Below, in pieces: positions 34,173 through 43,351 of a stretch of DNA of 53,302 nt. Each line of letters opens with the position of its first letter. Position 1 is the first letter of the stretch. The position numbers were made by a program, and so were the translations under genes. The stretch covers positions 1-53,302 of the forward strand of contig CAKOVP010000005.1 of NCBI GenBank assembly GCA_934122035.1, in the 5' to 3' direction. The stretch comes from an uncultured Clostridia bacterium (GTDB lineage: Bacteria; Bacillota; Clostridia; TANB77; CAG-508). The notes beneath the pieces are model-generated. The model saw only the letters and a list, made by a program, of their open reading frames with translations. It searched no databases and had not been told where the DNA came from.

Positions 34173-36947
34173 ATGATAATAATGAAAAAATATATATCAA
34201 ATATTATAAAAATAACAGTATTATTTAGTGTAGTGTATTCAGCTCTACACATAGGTAATACTGTTTTTGCGAAAGATAGTGGAAAAACATTGGAAGATGG
34301 TGTTTATACCATTAAATCTGCTTTAAACGAGAAATATGTTTTCGACATATATAGTAGTTTGAAAACAAATGATGCTAAATTAGAATTATGGACGAGTGGA
34401 GGCACTAATAACCAAAAATATACAATAAAATATATAGGAAATGGTTGTTACACAATATCTCCAGTGCATTCTGGAAAGTACATAGACGTTGCTAATAATT
34501 CTAAAACTCCAGGAGCAAAGGTTTTACAGTATGAATATCATGGAGGAAATAACCAAAAGTGGATTATAAAAGATGCAGGGAATGGTTATTTTAATATAGT
34601 TTCTAAGAGTAATGGATTATATTTAGATATTCCTCAATCTAATGCAAAAGATGGAGCTAATGTTCAAGTTTGGACTAAAAATGATAGCACAAATCAAAAG
34701 TTTAAATTTGTAAAAGATGGGGATTCAACTCCAACAGGAACAAGAACAATTAAAAATGGTACATATCAAATAAAATCTGCAAGTAATTTAAATAATGTTG
34801 TAGATGTAAACGGAAGTTCTGTTATAAATGGTGGTAATGTTGGCGTTTGGCAAAATGACTCTACTGCAAACCAAAAGTTTAATATAAAATATAATGATAA
34901 GGGATATTATACAATTTCTGCAACACATTCTGGAAAGTATTTGGATGTAGAAGGAAGTTCTAAAACAAGTGGTGCAAATGTAGATCAATGGGAACTACAC
35001 GGAGGAGCAAACCAGCTATGGGTTATAAGAGATGCAGGAAATGGATATTATTATATAATCAACAAATGCAATGGATTGTATTTAACTATAAGCTCATCTA
35101 ATTTAGTGGTTGCAAAACAAGATAATTCTAAAAATCAAAAATTTAAATTTGAGGCACCAACGCCTATGAAGGCAACACAAACAATAGAAGACGGCACTTA
35201 TTCTATACAATCTGCATCAAATACTAGTTTAGTAATTGATGTTCCACATAGTTCAAAAGATAATGGCGAAAAAATAGAGCTTTGGAAAAATGGTTTAACT
35301 GCTAATCAAAAATTTATAGTTAAGCATATTGGAAATGGCTACTATACATTAACTGCAACACATTCTGGAAAAGCAATAGAAGTTTCTAGTGGAAGTACAC
35401 TTCTTGGAACAAAAGTTACACAATATACTTTAAATTCTTCTAATGCACAACAGTGGATTATAAAAGATGCAGGAAATGGTTATTACTACATAATATCAAA
35501 AAATAGTGAATTATATATGACGGCAGAGTCTGCAAAAGGAGGAGCTAACTTCAGTTTGCAAAATGCTTCTGGAAGTTCACTTCAAAAATTCAAATTTTCA
35601 AATTCAACAAAAGTAGTAGATATAGATAGTACAAAATATACAGGTTATAAAGAAAAGATAGAAAAATTACTTGAAGCACATCCAAATTGGAATATTAAAT
35701 TTCTATATACAGGTTTAAAGTTTAGTGATGCTGTAAAGGGAGAAAATTCGGTACATAGCAGAAACTTAGTAGAACCTTCACATAGTGGAGAATGGATATG
35801 TTCAGTATGTGGAACAAAATTATATGATAGTGGTTGGTATTGTGCATCTGAAAAAGCAACAGCTTACTATATGGATCCACGTAATTTCTTAGATGAAACA
35901 AATATATTTCAATTTTTAGATGTAAACTCATATTCTTCGGAGTCTGTTACACTATCTGGAATAAGCGATAAAGTAAGTGGTTCATTCTTAGAAAAGTATG
36001 CTAAAGACATCGAAACGGCTTGTAAAAATACAAATGTAAATCCATACTATATAATAGCAAGACTATTCCAAGAACAAGGAAAAAAAGGTACAACTATTGG
36101 AAAAGGAATGGACGGAGGAGACGGAAAGACTTATTACAATCCATTTAATATAGGTGCAAATGGAAATGGCTATGCACAAATTTATGCAAATGCACTTGCA
36201 AGAGCTAAAAAAGAAGGCTGGAACTCTATGGAAAAAGCCATAGAAGGAGGAATTAGTTTCTGCAAAGTAAACTGGCTAGACAATTACCAAAATACATTAT
36301 ATCAAAATAAATTCGACATAGACTCAACAAATGGTACATCATTATATACTCACCAATATATGCAAAATTTAATGGGAGCATATAGCGAAGCAAAAACTTT
36401 ATACAGTATGTATAAAAATACTGGAAAAGTAGATTCTGAATTTACATTTATAATACCTGTATACGAAAAAATGGAAAGCTCTTACGAAATACCAAAAGAC
36501 ACAACTGAATCATATCCAATAAATGTAGAAACAACAGGTACATACATAAGACTTCGTTCAGAAGCAAGCACAAATTCTTCTATAATAATGGAAATAAAAG
36601 ATAAAGGAACTGTATTATTATCAATAGAAAGAGGTGTTAATTCAGATTGGCAAAAAGTTATAACTTCTGATGGAAAAATAGGATATATATCAGGTGCTTA
36701 CTTAAAACAAATAGATGATGTTAAAACTTGCAACTATAGTGCAGTTGTAAAAACTAATGATGGAAATGGCTGCAATATAAGAATTGGACCAGGACTTAAT
36801 GCTTCAAAACTTTCAGCTCTAGCTGATGGAGAAAAAGTAACAGTTATAGATAATAAAACATATAAGAGCATAGATGGATATGACTGGTATAGAATAATTA
36901 TAGCAGATGGACGCCAAGCATTCATACCAAGTAAATTTTTAAAATAA
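34173..36947 (+). CDS. secreted glucosaminidase-type autolysin with three ricin-like lectin domains and two SH3 domains
   Basis: This 924-aa protein has a signal peptide (1-33). Three beta-trefoil ricin-B-like units follow (about 41-181, 192-328, 337-476), each with 'NQKF/W' and 'DAGNGYY' signatures and clearly repeated. A glucosaminidase/LytB-like hydrolase domain (about 488-770) has 'IIARLFQEQGKKGTTIG' with probable catalytic Glu634, and 'YNPFNIGANGNGYAQIYA'. Inside it, 'EWICSVCGTKL' and a nearby Cys (about 540-557) form a small Cys-rich insert. Two SH3b domains (about 783-846 and 852-924) end it. It should bind wall glycans and cut peptidoglycan during growth or polymer insertion. Two start codons (34173, 34182) are possible; GGGAG is 3 and 12 bases away respectively. 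Confidence 0.85.
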   Translation: MIIMKKYISNIIKITVLFSVVYSALHIGNTVFAKDSGKTLEDGVYTIKSALNEKYVFDIYSSLKTNDAKLELWTSGGTNNQKYTIKYIGNGCYTISPVHSGKYIDVANNSKTPGAKVLQYEYHGGNNQKWIIKDAGNGYFNIVSKSNGLYLDIPQSNAKDGANVQVWTKNDSTNQKFKFVKDGDSTPTGTRTIKNGTYQIKSASNLNNVVDVNGSSVINGGNVGVWQNDSTANQKFNIKYNDKGYYTISATHSGKYLDVEGSSKTSGANVDQWELHGGANQLWVIRDAGNGYYYIINKCNGLYLTISSSNLVVAKQDNSKNQKFKFEAPTPMKATQTIEDGTYSIQSASNTSLVIDVPHSSKDNGEKIELWKNGLTANQKFIVKHIGNGYYTLTATHSGKAIEVSSGSTLLGTKVTQYTLNSSNAQQWIIKDAGNGYYYIISKNSELYMTAESAKGGANFSLQNASGSSLQKFKFSNSTKVVDIDSTKYTGYKEKIEKLLEAHPNWNIKFLYTGLKFSDAVKGENSVHSRNLVEPSHSGEWICSVCGTKLYDSGWYCASEKATAYYMDPRNFLDETNIFQFLDVNSYSSESVTLSGISDKVSGSFLEKYAKDIETACKNTNVNPYYIIARLFQEQGKKGTTIGKGMDGGDGKTYYNPFNIGANGNGYAQIYANALARAKKEGWNSMEKAIEGGISFCKVNWLDNYQNTLYQNKFDIDSTNGTSLYTHQYMQNLMGAYSEAKTLYSMYKNTGKVDSEFTFIIPVYEKMESSYEIPKDTTESYPINVETTGTYIRLRSEASTNSSIIMEIKDKGTVLLSIERGVNSDWQKVITSDGKIGYISGAYLKQIDDVKTCNYSAVVKTNDGNGCNIRIGPGLNASKLSALADGEKVTVIDNKTYKSIDGYDWYRIIIADGRQAFIPSKFLK

Positions 36948-36950
36948 TAC

Positions 36951-36977
36951 ATAGGGGGCAAAATAATGTCCCCCTAT
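36951..36977 (+). other. stem-loop after the autolysin gene
   Basis: ATAGGGGG-CA (36951-36960) pairs with TG-t-CCCCCTAT (36967-36977). No T run follows, so it may stabilise the upstream mRNA end or act as a partial terminator before the next gene. Confidence 0.5.
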
Positions 36978-37012
36978 AAGAAATTTATAAAGAGAAGGGA
37001 ACGTATTAAAAT

Positions 37013-37681
37013 ATGAATAAAAAAATGAAGTTTATTTCATGCGTAATGATAATAGTATTAATAGCCTTAACTGGAAAAACTTTTGCTGGAATGGCAGACA
37101 TGGATGACGAAACATCTCAAATAATTGCAAACGAAATGATTGCAAATCAAGAAAAAGAAGAAAGCGAAAATGAGGGAAAATCTAGCAATAATTATTTAAG
37201 CACATTAGAAGTAGAAGGCTACACTCTTTCTCCAAAATTTGATAAACAAACATTAAATTATACAATAGAAGATACAGAAAAAGACACAATAACAATAAAA
37301 GCAGAAACAGATGATTCAAGAGCTAAAACATCTGGAACAGGTGCAATAAAGCTAAATAATGGCGAAAATAATATTAGAATAGATGTTACAGCAGAAAATG
37401 GAACAGTAAGAACATATTTTGTAAAAATAACAAAAAAAGCTCAAGGAGAAAATACAAATAATGAAGAAAAGAATAACGAAAAAGAATCTGAAAACACAAC
37501 AACAGAAAATAAAGAAACTTCTTCTGTGCTTAATGAAATAAATGCTATGGCAGAACCTGAGAACCAGGGAAATAAAGCAGACGTAAAAACAATTGCAATA
37601 ATTGTAATTGTTGTAGCAGTATTAGCAATTATAGTACTTATGATGCCAGGCTTAAAAAAGAAGAAAAATAGAAGAAGATAA
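37013..37681 (+). CDS. membrane-anchored cadherin-like beta-sandwich protein
   Basis: This 222-aa protein has a signal segment (about 1-25). One cadherin-like beta-sandwich domain (about 58-145) shows 'LSTLEVEGYTLSPKFDKQTL', 'LNYTIEDTEKDTITIKAETD' and 'GENNIRIDVTAENGTVRTYF'. A Glu/Asn-rich linker, one C-terminal membrane helix (about 194-216) and a basic 'KKKKNRRR' tail follow. Such domains are found in Clostridial surface proteins and probably mediate adhesion or wall binding. It lies 65 bases after the autolysin and may be co-expressed with it. It has no sortase motif, unlike the cohesin-like protein at 18799. Confidence 0.75.
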   Translation: MNKKMKFISCVMIIVLIALTGKTFAGMADMDDETSQIIANEMIANQEKEESENEGKSSNNYLSTLEVEGYTLSPKFDKQTLNYTIEDTEKDTITIKAETDDSRAKTSGTGAIKLNNGENNIRIDVTAENGTVRTYFVKITKKAQGENTNNEEKNNEKESENTTTENKETSSVLNEINAMAEPENQGNKADVKTIAIIVIVVAVLAIIVLMMPGLKKKKNRRR

Positions 37682-37741
37682 GAGAGAATTTGTATTCAAA
37701 AAATAAACTTGGACAAGGAACATAAGTTTCAGAGGAGAAAT

Positions 37742-39253
37742 ATGACAACAGAACTACAAAACAAACAAAAATTTAATATAAAAAATATCTTAACAATGGA
37801 AAATTTACTATGTTTTTTTATAGTAATTTGTCCATTGTTAGATGCGTTTAGCTTTTTATTTAGAAGATATTTTAATACAAGCATATCAATATCAACATTT
37901 ATTAGGCCAATAATACCACTAATTGCAATAATTTATATATTCTTTAAATATAAATTAAAGCCACAATTATTACTTGCAGCACTCGTATATGGAGTGTATG
38001 CAATTTGTCATTTATATGTTTTTTATAAAATAAAGCCAGGCTGTAGCTACGGAAATGAAATAAGAGAATTGCAATATTTAATAAATTATACATATATGGC
38101 AATGAATTTATTTATATATTATTATTTTTTTGCAAGAAGAAATAGAGACAAAGAAGCAGAAAATGAATTAAGAAAAGGTAAAATTATTAACAAATTAAAA
38201 AAATCTGTTTTAATTGCATTAACAATATATATTGCACTTATGTATTTAGCAATAATAACAGGAACATCATCATTTACATACGAGGAAGACCAAATGGGGC
38301 TAAAAGGATGGTTTGAGTCTGGTAATAGTATTGGAACAATAATGCTATTATGCTTATTTATAGTAATTCCAATGATGTCTAAGAAAAACAGCACTGGAAT
38401 AAGAATATGGTCTTTAATGGTAATAATGCTTACAGTAGTATATCTTGCAACTTTACTAGGAACAAGAACAGGACTGTTAGGAATAATTATAGTAATTTGT
38501 GCTTATGTAGTAATCAACATAGTGCATTCGATTATATATAGTAAAAATATAAATAAAAAACTTGTTGCCTTTGGGAGCATTGTATTTGTAATTATTTTAA
38601 TTGCTGTAACAATATTTGGTTCAAAAACAATAGAAAGAAGAAAGCTTCTAAAAGATAGGCAAAATCTAATATATGACCAAATAACTGGAGCACCAGCACA
38701 CGTTACAGGGGACTTGGTTAACATTGTAGAGCAAATAAAAAACGGAACTTTAAGCAAAGATTATATGCCAGAAGAAATGCAAAAAACAATATTAGAACTT
38801 TATGATGAGGCAAACCAAAAAGAAATATCTAGCACAGATATGAGAACAATACAGCTTATATATCATAGCCATTTAATAAAAAATGAAAAAGGCATTTCAA
38901 TTGCATTATTTGGAAATGGATATATGTCACATTTTTATGAGCTAATATTTGAAATGGAAGTACCAGCATTTTTATATAACTTTGGAATAGTTGGGTTCTT
39001 CTTATACTGTATGCCTTTTATATTTATTGCAATTTATGGAGCATATGTATTATACAAAAAAGTAAAAAATATTAGTGTAGAATATGCAATGTATTTAATG
39101 GGACTAATATTTGCAATAATAATATCTTTTGTTTCTGGATATACTTTCTTTAACTCATCTTCTATGATGATAATAATAGTGCTTACAACTTTGGTGATAA
39201 ACGAAATAAAAGATATGGAAGATGCAGAAATGAAAATTTATGAAAGGAAATAA
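37742..39253 (+). CDS. O-antigen ligase / polymerase-like membrane protein
   Basis: The ATG at 37742 is chosen for its GAGGAG site 4 bases upstream, giving 503 aa. It has about 11-12 hydrophobic segments and a large extracellular loop (about 300-410). The motif 'LGTRTGLLGIIIVI' (about 250-263) is typical of the O-antigen ligase/Wzy superfamily. It is the second such protein in the window; in an ABC-transporter locus it could ligate or modify the exported polymer rather than polymerise it. The family is clear; the exact role is inferred. Confidence 0.75.
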   Translation: MTTELQNKQKFNIKNILTMENLLCFFIVICPLLDAFSFLFRRYFNTSISISTFIRPIIPLIAIIYIFFKYKLKPQLLLAALVYGVYAICHLYVFYKIKPGCSYGNEIRELQYLINYTYMAMNLFIYYYFFARRNRDKEAENELRKGKIINKLKKSVLIALTIYIALMYLAIITGTSSFTYEEDQMGLKGWFESGNSIGTIMLLCLFIVIPMMSKKNSTGIRIWSLMVIMLTVVYLATLLGTRTGLLGIIIVICAYVVINIVHSIIYSKNINKKLVAFGSIVFVIILIAVTIFGSKTIERRKLLKDRQNLIYDQITGAPAHVTGDLVNIVEQIKNGTLSKDYMPEEMQKTILELYDEANQKEISSTDMRTIQLIYHSHLIKNEKGISIALFGNGYMSHFYELIFEMEVPAFLYNFGIVGFFLYCMPFIFIAIYGAYVLYKKVKNISVEYAMYLMGLIFAIIISFVSGYTFFNSSSMMIIIVLTTLVINEIKDMEDAEMKIYERK

Positions 39254-39260
39254 CCTATCT

Positions 39261-40430
39261 ATGGAGAAGATAATATTTGGAATAACTGGTTTAACACTAG
39301 GTGGTGCAGAGCGTGTTTTAGTAGACATTGCAAACAAATTAGTAGACAAATTTGATGTTACAATATTTACAATATATGCAAATGGAGAACTAGAAAAAGA
39401 GTTAGATAGCAAAATTCATAGAATTAGTTTATACAATTTTAGATATGATAGTCTAAAAGGAATAAAGAAAAAAATTATACCAATAAAAGTATTATTCGGT
39501 CAAAAGAAAATATTTAAAAAGTATATAGACAACGAAGAATATAAGGCTCAAATTGCATTCTTGGAAGGAGCAATTACAAGAATTTTTAGTGTTAAATCTA
39601 AGAAAAAAGCAAAAAAAATTGCGTGGATTCATAACGATATATCAAGAGTATTTGGTAGAGGAATAAAGTCAAAAATAAAAAGAATAATTGACAGAAATAT
39701 CTATGAAAAGTATAATACACTTGTATTTGTAAGTATGGACAACCTAGATAAATTCAACAAAGTTTATGACGATATGGACTTACCACAAGAAACAGTTATA
39801 AACAATTATATAAATAGTGATAGAATTTTAGCCTTAGCAAATGAACCAATGGAAGAAAATGTATTTGAAAAAGAGTGTCTAAATTTTATACAAGTATCAA
39901 GACTAGTAGAACAAAAAGCAATAGATAGATTAATTACAGTCCATTCTAAATTAATAAAACAAGGGCAAATTCACAAAATATATGTAATTGGAGATGGACC
40001 TTTAAAAGAAAAGCTAGAAAAACAAATAAAAGAGCTAGGTGTAGAAGATACATTCAAATTATTAGGAGCTAAAAAGAATCCATATCCATATGTGAAAAAT
40101 GCAGACATATTTTGCTTATTTTCGGCATTTGAGGGTTATCCTATGGTGGTAGAAGAGGCAAAAATATTAAATAAATATATTTTAGCAACAAACACTGCCA
40201 CAAGAGAAGTATTAATAGGGTATGAGAAAAACAATCAAATTGTAGAAAATAGTGAAAAAGGAATAGAAAAAGCAATAAAATTTGCAATAGCAAATAAGAA
40301 TAAAATCCTAAAACAAAATAACGATTATGTGTACGAAAACAGTAAAATAATAAACAAAATAGAAAAAACAATAGAAGAACCAATAAAAGAAAAAAGAAGC
40401 AGAATGAAATTAGAAAACATAGAGAAATAA
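39261..40430 (+). CDS. family 4 glycosyltransferase
   Basis: The ATG at 39261 gives 389 aa and has AAGGAAA 10 bases upstream; the ATG at 39240 lies inside the previous gene and has no site. The protein opens 'IIFGITGLTLGGAERVLVDI', a GT4 glycine-rich start, followed by 'KIAWIHNDISRVFG', 'FIQVSRLVEQKAIDRLI' and 'SAFEGYPMVVEEAK' (about 291-304; E-x7-E). The last 40 residues are strongly charged. It is translationally close to the ligase-like gene before it. Confidence 0.87.
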   Translation: MEKIIFGITGLTLGGAERVLVDIANKLVDKFDVTIFTIYANGELEKELDSKIHRISLYNFRYDSLKGIKKKIIPIKVLFGQKKIFKKYIDNEEYKAQIAFLEGAITRIFSVKSKKKAKKIAWIHNDISRVFGRGIKSKIKRIIDRNIYEKYNTLVFVSMDNLDKFNKVYDDMDLPQETVINNYINSDRILALANEPMEENVFEKECLNFIQVSRLVEQKAIDRLITVHSKLIKQGQIHKIYVIGDGPLKEKLEKQIKELGVEDTFKLLGAKKNPYPYVKNADIFCLFSAFEGYPMVVEEAKILNKYILATNTATREVLIGYEKNNQIVENSEKGIEKAIKFAIANKNKILKQNNDYVYENSKIINKIEKTIEEPIKEKRSRMKLENIEK

Positions 40431-40582
40431 AAGAAATTTAAAGGTAAGATACTTTTTATTTTATATGTAAGAATAAACATTCTTGAATTTATAATATAAA
40501 ACAAAGTATGTAGTATAAAATTAAAAATATATTAAAATTCTATAAAATCTAATTGTGCCTATAAGAAAGGAAATACAGAAAG

Positions 40583-41479
40583 ATGAAAATTTCAGTACTT
40601 ACACCAACATATAATAGAGCAAATTTGCTTGATAGACTATATGCGAGTATTTTAATAAATGAAGATATTACCTCAAGTGTGGAAGTAGAGTGGCTAGTAA
40701 TGGATGATGGCTCACAAGATAGCACAAAAACAGTAGTAGACCAATATGTAAAAGAAAATATAATAAATGTAAAATATTATTATCAAGAAAATCAAGGCAA
40801 AATGGTTGCAATAAATAATTTAGTAAAAAAGGCAACAGGAGACATAATAATAGAGTGCGATTCAGATGATTATTTTACAAAAGATGCATTTAGAATTGTA
40901 AAAGATACATACGAAGAGTATAAAACAAAAGAAAATATCTATGCATTTGTATATTTAAAATACGATCAAAATGGAAAGAATATGGGCAATAATTTTCCAC
41001 AAGACAATTATGAAAGTACAATGTTTAATTTATATTTTAAAGAAGGTATAACAGGAGAAAAGGCTTTAGTTTATAACGCCAACATTAGAAAACAATATGA
41101 ATATAAAATAGAAAATAACGAAAAATTTGTTACAGAAGCCAGATTACAACACGAACTAGACTTAAAATATAAAGTAATATGCTTTAATAAACCAATTATG
41201 ATATGTGAATATCAAAAAGAAGGTTATACAAGAAATATAAACAAACAATTTACACAAAGTCCGTTTGGATATTACAAATATTTTGAAGAAATGTTTAATC
41301 AAAATCTAAAAGGCGTAACACATAAAAAAAGAATGTATATTTATAAACACTATATTTTATTTAGTGTACTAACAAACCAAAAACATCCTATAAAAAATGT
41401 AAAAGGCACATTAAATAAAATAGCAGTAGCCTTACTATTTATACCAGGCAAAATAATGACAAAAGCAAGAATGAAATAA
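40583..41479 (+). CDS. family 2 glycosyltransferase
   Basis: This 298-aa GT-A enzyme has 'ISVLTPTYNRANLLDRLYAS', 'EWLVMDDGSQDSTKTVVDQY' and the metal motif 'ECDSDDYFTKDAF' (about 92-104). 'FVTEARLQHELDLKYKVICF' lies where GT2 enzymes carry the catalytic base. The end is basic and hydrophobic ('IPGKIMTKARMK'), consistent with membrane contact. It is separated from the GT4 gene by 152 bases with no clear terminator, and from the exporter by its own promoter. Confidence 0.87.
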   Translation: MKISVLTPTYNRANLLDRLYASILINEDITSSVEVEWLVMDDGSQDSTKTVVDQYVKENIINVKYYYQENQGKMVAINNLVKKATGDIIIECDSDDYFTKDAFRIVKDTYEEYKTKENIYAFVYLKYDQNGKNMGNNFPQDNYESTMFNLYFKEGITGEKALVYNANIRKQYEYKIENNEKFVTEARLQHELDLKYKVICFNKPIMICEYQKEGYTRNINKQFTQSPFGYYKYFEEMFNQNLKGVTHKKRMYIYKHYILFSVLTNQKHPIKNVKGTLNKIAVALLFIPGKIMTKARMK

Positions 41480-41496
41480 AAAATATTCTAAAAATT

Positions 41497-41525
41497 TTGA
41501 CAATCAAGATATTATATAATATAAT
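41497..41525 (+). promoter_or_regulatory. consensus sigma-A promoter of the ABC exporter
   Basis: TTGACA (41497-41502) and TATAAT (41520-41525) are separated by 17 bases, a perfect consensus. It gives the exporter its own transcription start. Confidence 0.85.
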
Positions 41526-41563
41526 GATGTCGATTTAAAACAAAAAAAGAAAGGTCAAATCAA

Positions 41564-42307
41564 ATGGCAAGAGAAAATCAAGATGTTAGAATTGTAGTTG
41601 ATCACGTATATAAAACATTTAACATATATATGGACAAAGCAAACAGTTTAAAAGAAAAATTGTTATTTTGGAATAGAAATAAAAAAGAAAAAAGAGAAGT
41701 ACTAAAAGACATAAATTTAACAATAAAGAATGGAGAAGCAGTCGCTTTAATTGGAGTTAACGGAAGCGGAAAATCTACGCTTTTAAAATTAATGACAAAA
41801 ATAATATATCCTAATAAAGGAAAAATAGAAACATACGGCAAATTAACGTCGCTTCTAGAACTAGGTGCAGGTTTCCATCCAGACTTCTCTGGTAGAGAAA
41901 ACATATATTTTAATGCATCAATATTTGGACTTACAAGAAAACAAATAGACGAGAGACTAAACGATATAATAGAGTTTTCTGAGCTTGGATCTTATATAGA
42001 CAACCCTGTAAGGACATATTCTTCAGGAATGTATATGAGACTTGCATTTGCTGTTGCAATAAATGTAGATGCAGATATCTTATTAGTAGACGAAATACTT
42101 GCTGTTGGAGACCAACATTTCCAAGAAAAATGTATTGCAAAAATGAAAGAACTAAAAGCACAAGGCAAAACAATGGTGTTTGTAACACATAGTATGGGAA
42201 CAGTAAAAGAATTCTGCACAAGAGCTGTATGGCTTAGCAATGGAGTCGTTAAAATGGATGATGAACCAGATAAAGTAATAGAAGAATATTTAAAGGAGAC
42301 TTTATAA
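41564..42307 (+). CDS. polysaccharide ABC exporter ATPase (Wzt/TagH type)
   Basis: This 247-aa ATPase has Walker A 'LIGVNGSGKSTLLKLM' (about 64-79), then 'LGAGFHPDFSGRENI', typical of Wzt/TagH. The signature is 'YSSGMYMRLAFAVAI' and Walker B 'ILLVDEILAVGD'; 'VTHSMGTVKEFC' completes the H-loop. It lacks the C-terminal carbohydrate-binding domain that some Wzt proteins use to recognise capped chains, so export is probably of the TagGH or lipid-linked kind without terminal recognition. The permease gene begins at the next base. Confidence 0.93.
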   Translation: MARENQDVRIVVDHVYKTFNIYMDKANSLKEKLLFWNRNKKEKREVLKDINLTIKNGEAVALIGVNGSGKSTLLKLMTKIIYPNKGKIETYGKLTSLLELGAGFHPDFSGRENIYFNASIFGLTRKQIDERLNDIIEFSELGSYIDNPVRTYSSGMYMRLAFAVAINVDADILLVDEILAVGDQHFQEKCIAKMKELKAQGKTMVFVTHSMGTVKEFCTRAVWLSNGVVKMDDEPDKVIEEYLKETL

Positions 42308-43081
42308 ATGAACGTAATAAAAGATTTATACAATTATAGAGAACTGTTAAAAACTAACATTCAAAAAGATGTTGGCGGAAAATACAAACACTCTTTTTTA
42401 GGAGTTTTGTGGTCTTTCATAAATCCATTACTACAAATTGCAGTATATGCATTGGTATTCCAAGTAATACTAAAAAGCAATATAGAAAATTATGCAGTTT
42501 ATCTATGTTGTGGATTAATACCTTGGCAATACTTCTCTAATGTAGTAATTAGAGGTGCAGCGGTAATGGTAGACAATGGAAACATTATTAAAAAAGTTTA
42601 TTTTCCTAGAGAAATACTACCAATATCACTTGTTGCAAGTGAAGGTGTAAACTTTTTAATAGCAACAATAATAATATTAGGATTTGTAATATTTGGAGGA
42701 ATAGGACTTTCTTGGAATATATTATGGTATTTCCTAATATTTGCAATACAATTTGTTGTATCAATAGGTGTATCGCTAATTGTAAGTAGCTTAACAGTGT
42801 ATTTTAGAGACTTACTACATCTTTTAGGTGTATTTATGCAATTACTATTTTATGCAACACCAATTGTTTATTCAATGGATGCAGTACCTGCAAACTTTAA
42901 ATGGCTATTAAGACTAAATCCAATGTCTTATTTAATAGATGGATATAGATCAATATTCTATAACAAAGTTGCACCAGATTTTAAACAATTATTAATTGCT
43001 TTCTTAATGGGAATTATATTCTGTATAATAGGATATTTCACATTTAAGAAACTAGAAAAAAGATTTGCAGAAGAACTATAA
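42308..43081 (+). CDS. polysaccharide ABC exporter permease (Wzm/TagG type)
   Basis: This 257-aa ABC-2 permease has about six membrane segments. The N-terminal coupling region 'GGKYKHSFLGVLWSFINPLL' is diagnostic of Wzm/TagG/KpsM proteins. 'RGAAVMVDNGNIIKKVYFPR' (about 78-97) and 'LRLNPMSYLIDGYRSIFY' follow. It exports an undecaprenyl-linked polymer finished in the cytoplasm. The gene order, ATPase before permease, is less common than the reverse. A strong terminator follows, so this ends the second glycan locus. Confidence 0.92.
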   Translation: MNVIKDLYNYRELLKTNIQKDVGGKYKHSFLGVLWSFINPLLQIAVYALVFQVILKSNIENYAVYLCCGLIPWQYFSNVVIRGAAVMVDNGNIIKKVYFPREILPISLVASEGVNFLIATIIILGFVIFGGIGLSWNILWYFLIFAIQFVVSIGVSLIVSSLTVYFRDLLHLLGVFMQLLFYATPIVYSMDAVPANFKWLLRLNPMSYLIDGYRSIFYNKVAPDFKQLLIAFLMGIIFCIIGYFTFKKLEKRFAEEL

Positions 43082-43101
43082 TAATATAAAATATAAAAAA
43101 G

Positions 43102-43137
43102 ATTTAGGTTATTAAACTTAACCTAAATTTTTTTTTA
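43102..43137 (+). terminator. intrinsic terminator at the end of the second locus
   Basis: ATTTAGGTTA (43102-43111) pairs with TAACCTAAAT (43119-43128), followed by nine or more T residues. Confidence 0.88.
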
Positions 43138-43296
43138 CTATATTGATTTTCAAAAATAAATGAAATATTGCAAAAAATTTATAAAATAAATTTTTGAACA
43201 TGAACAAATTTAATTCAAATTTTCAATTTTATAGAGAACTATAAAAGCAAAAATAAAGACTGTAAAATGAAAATTTTTAGATTTGATTTTTATTGG

Positions 43297-43326
43297 TTGC
43301 ACTGTATAACAGTTCTGTGATAAAAT
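43297..43326 (+). promoter_or_regulatory. promoter of priA
   Basis: TTGCAC (43297-43302) and TAAAAT (43321-43326) are separated by 18 bases, 25 bases before the start codon. Confidence 0.5.
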
Positions 43327-43351
43327 ACAAAAAGAATAAAGAGGTTTTACA

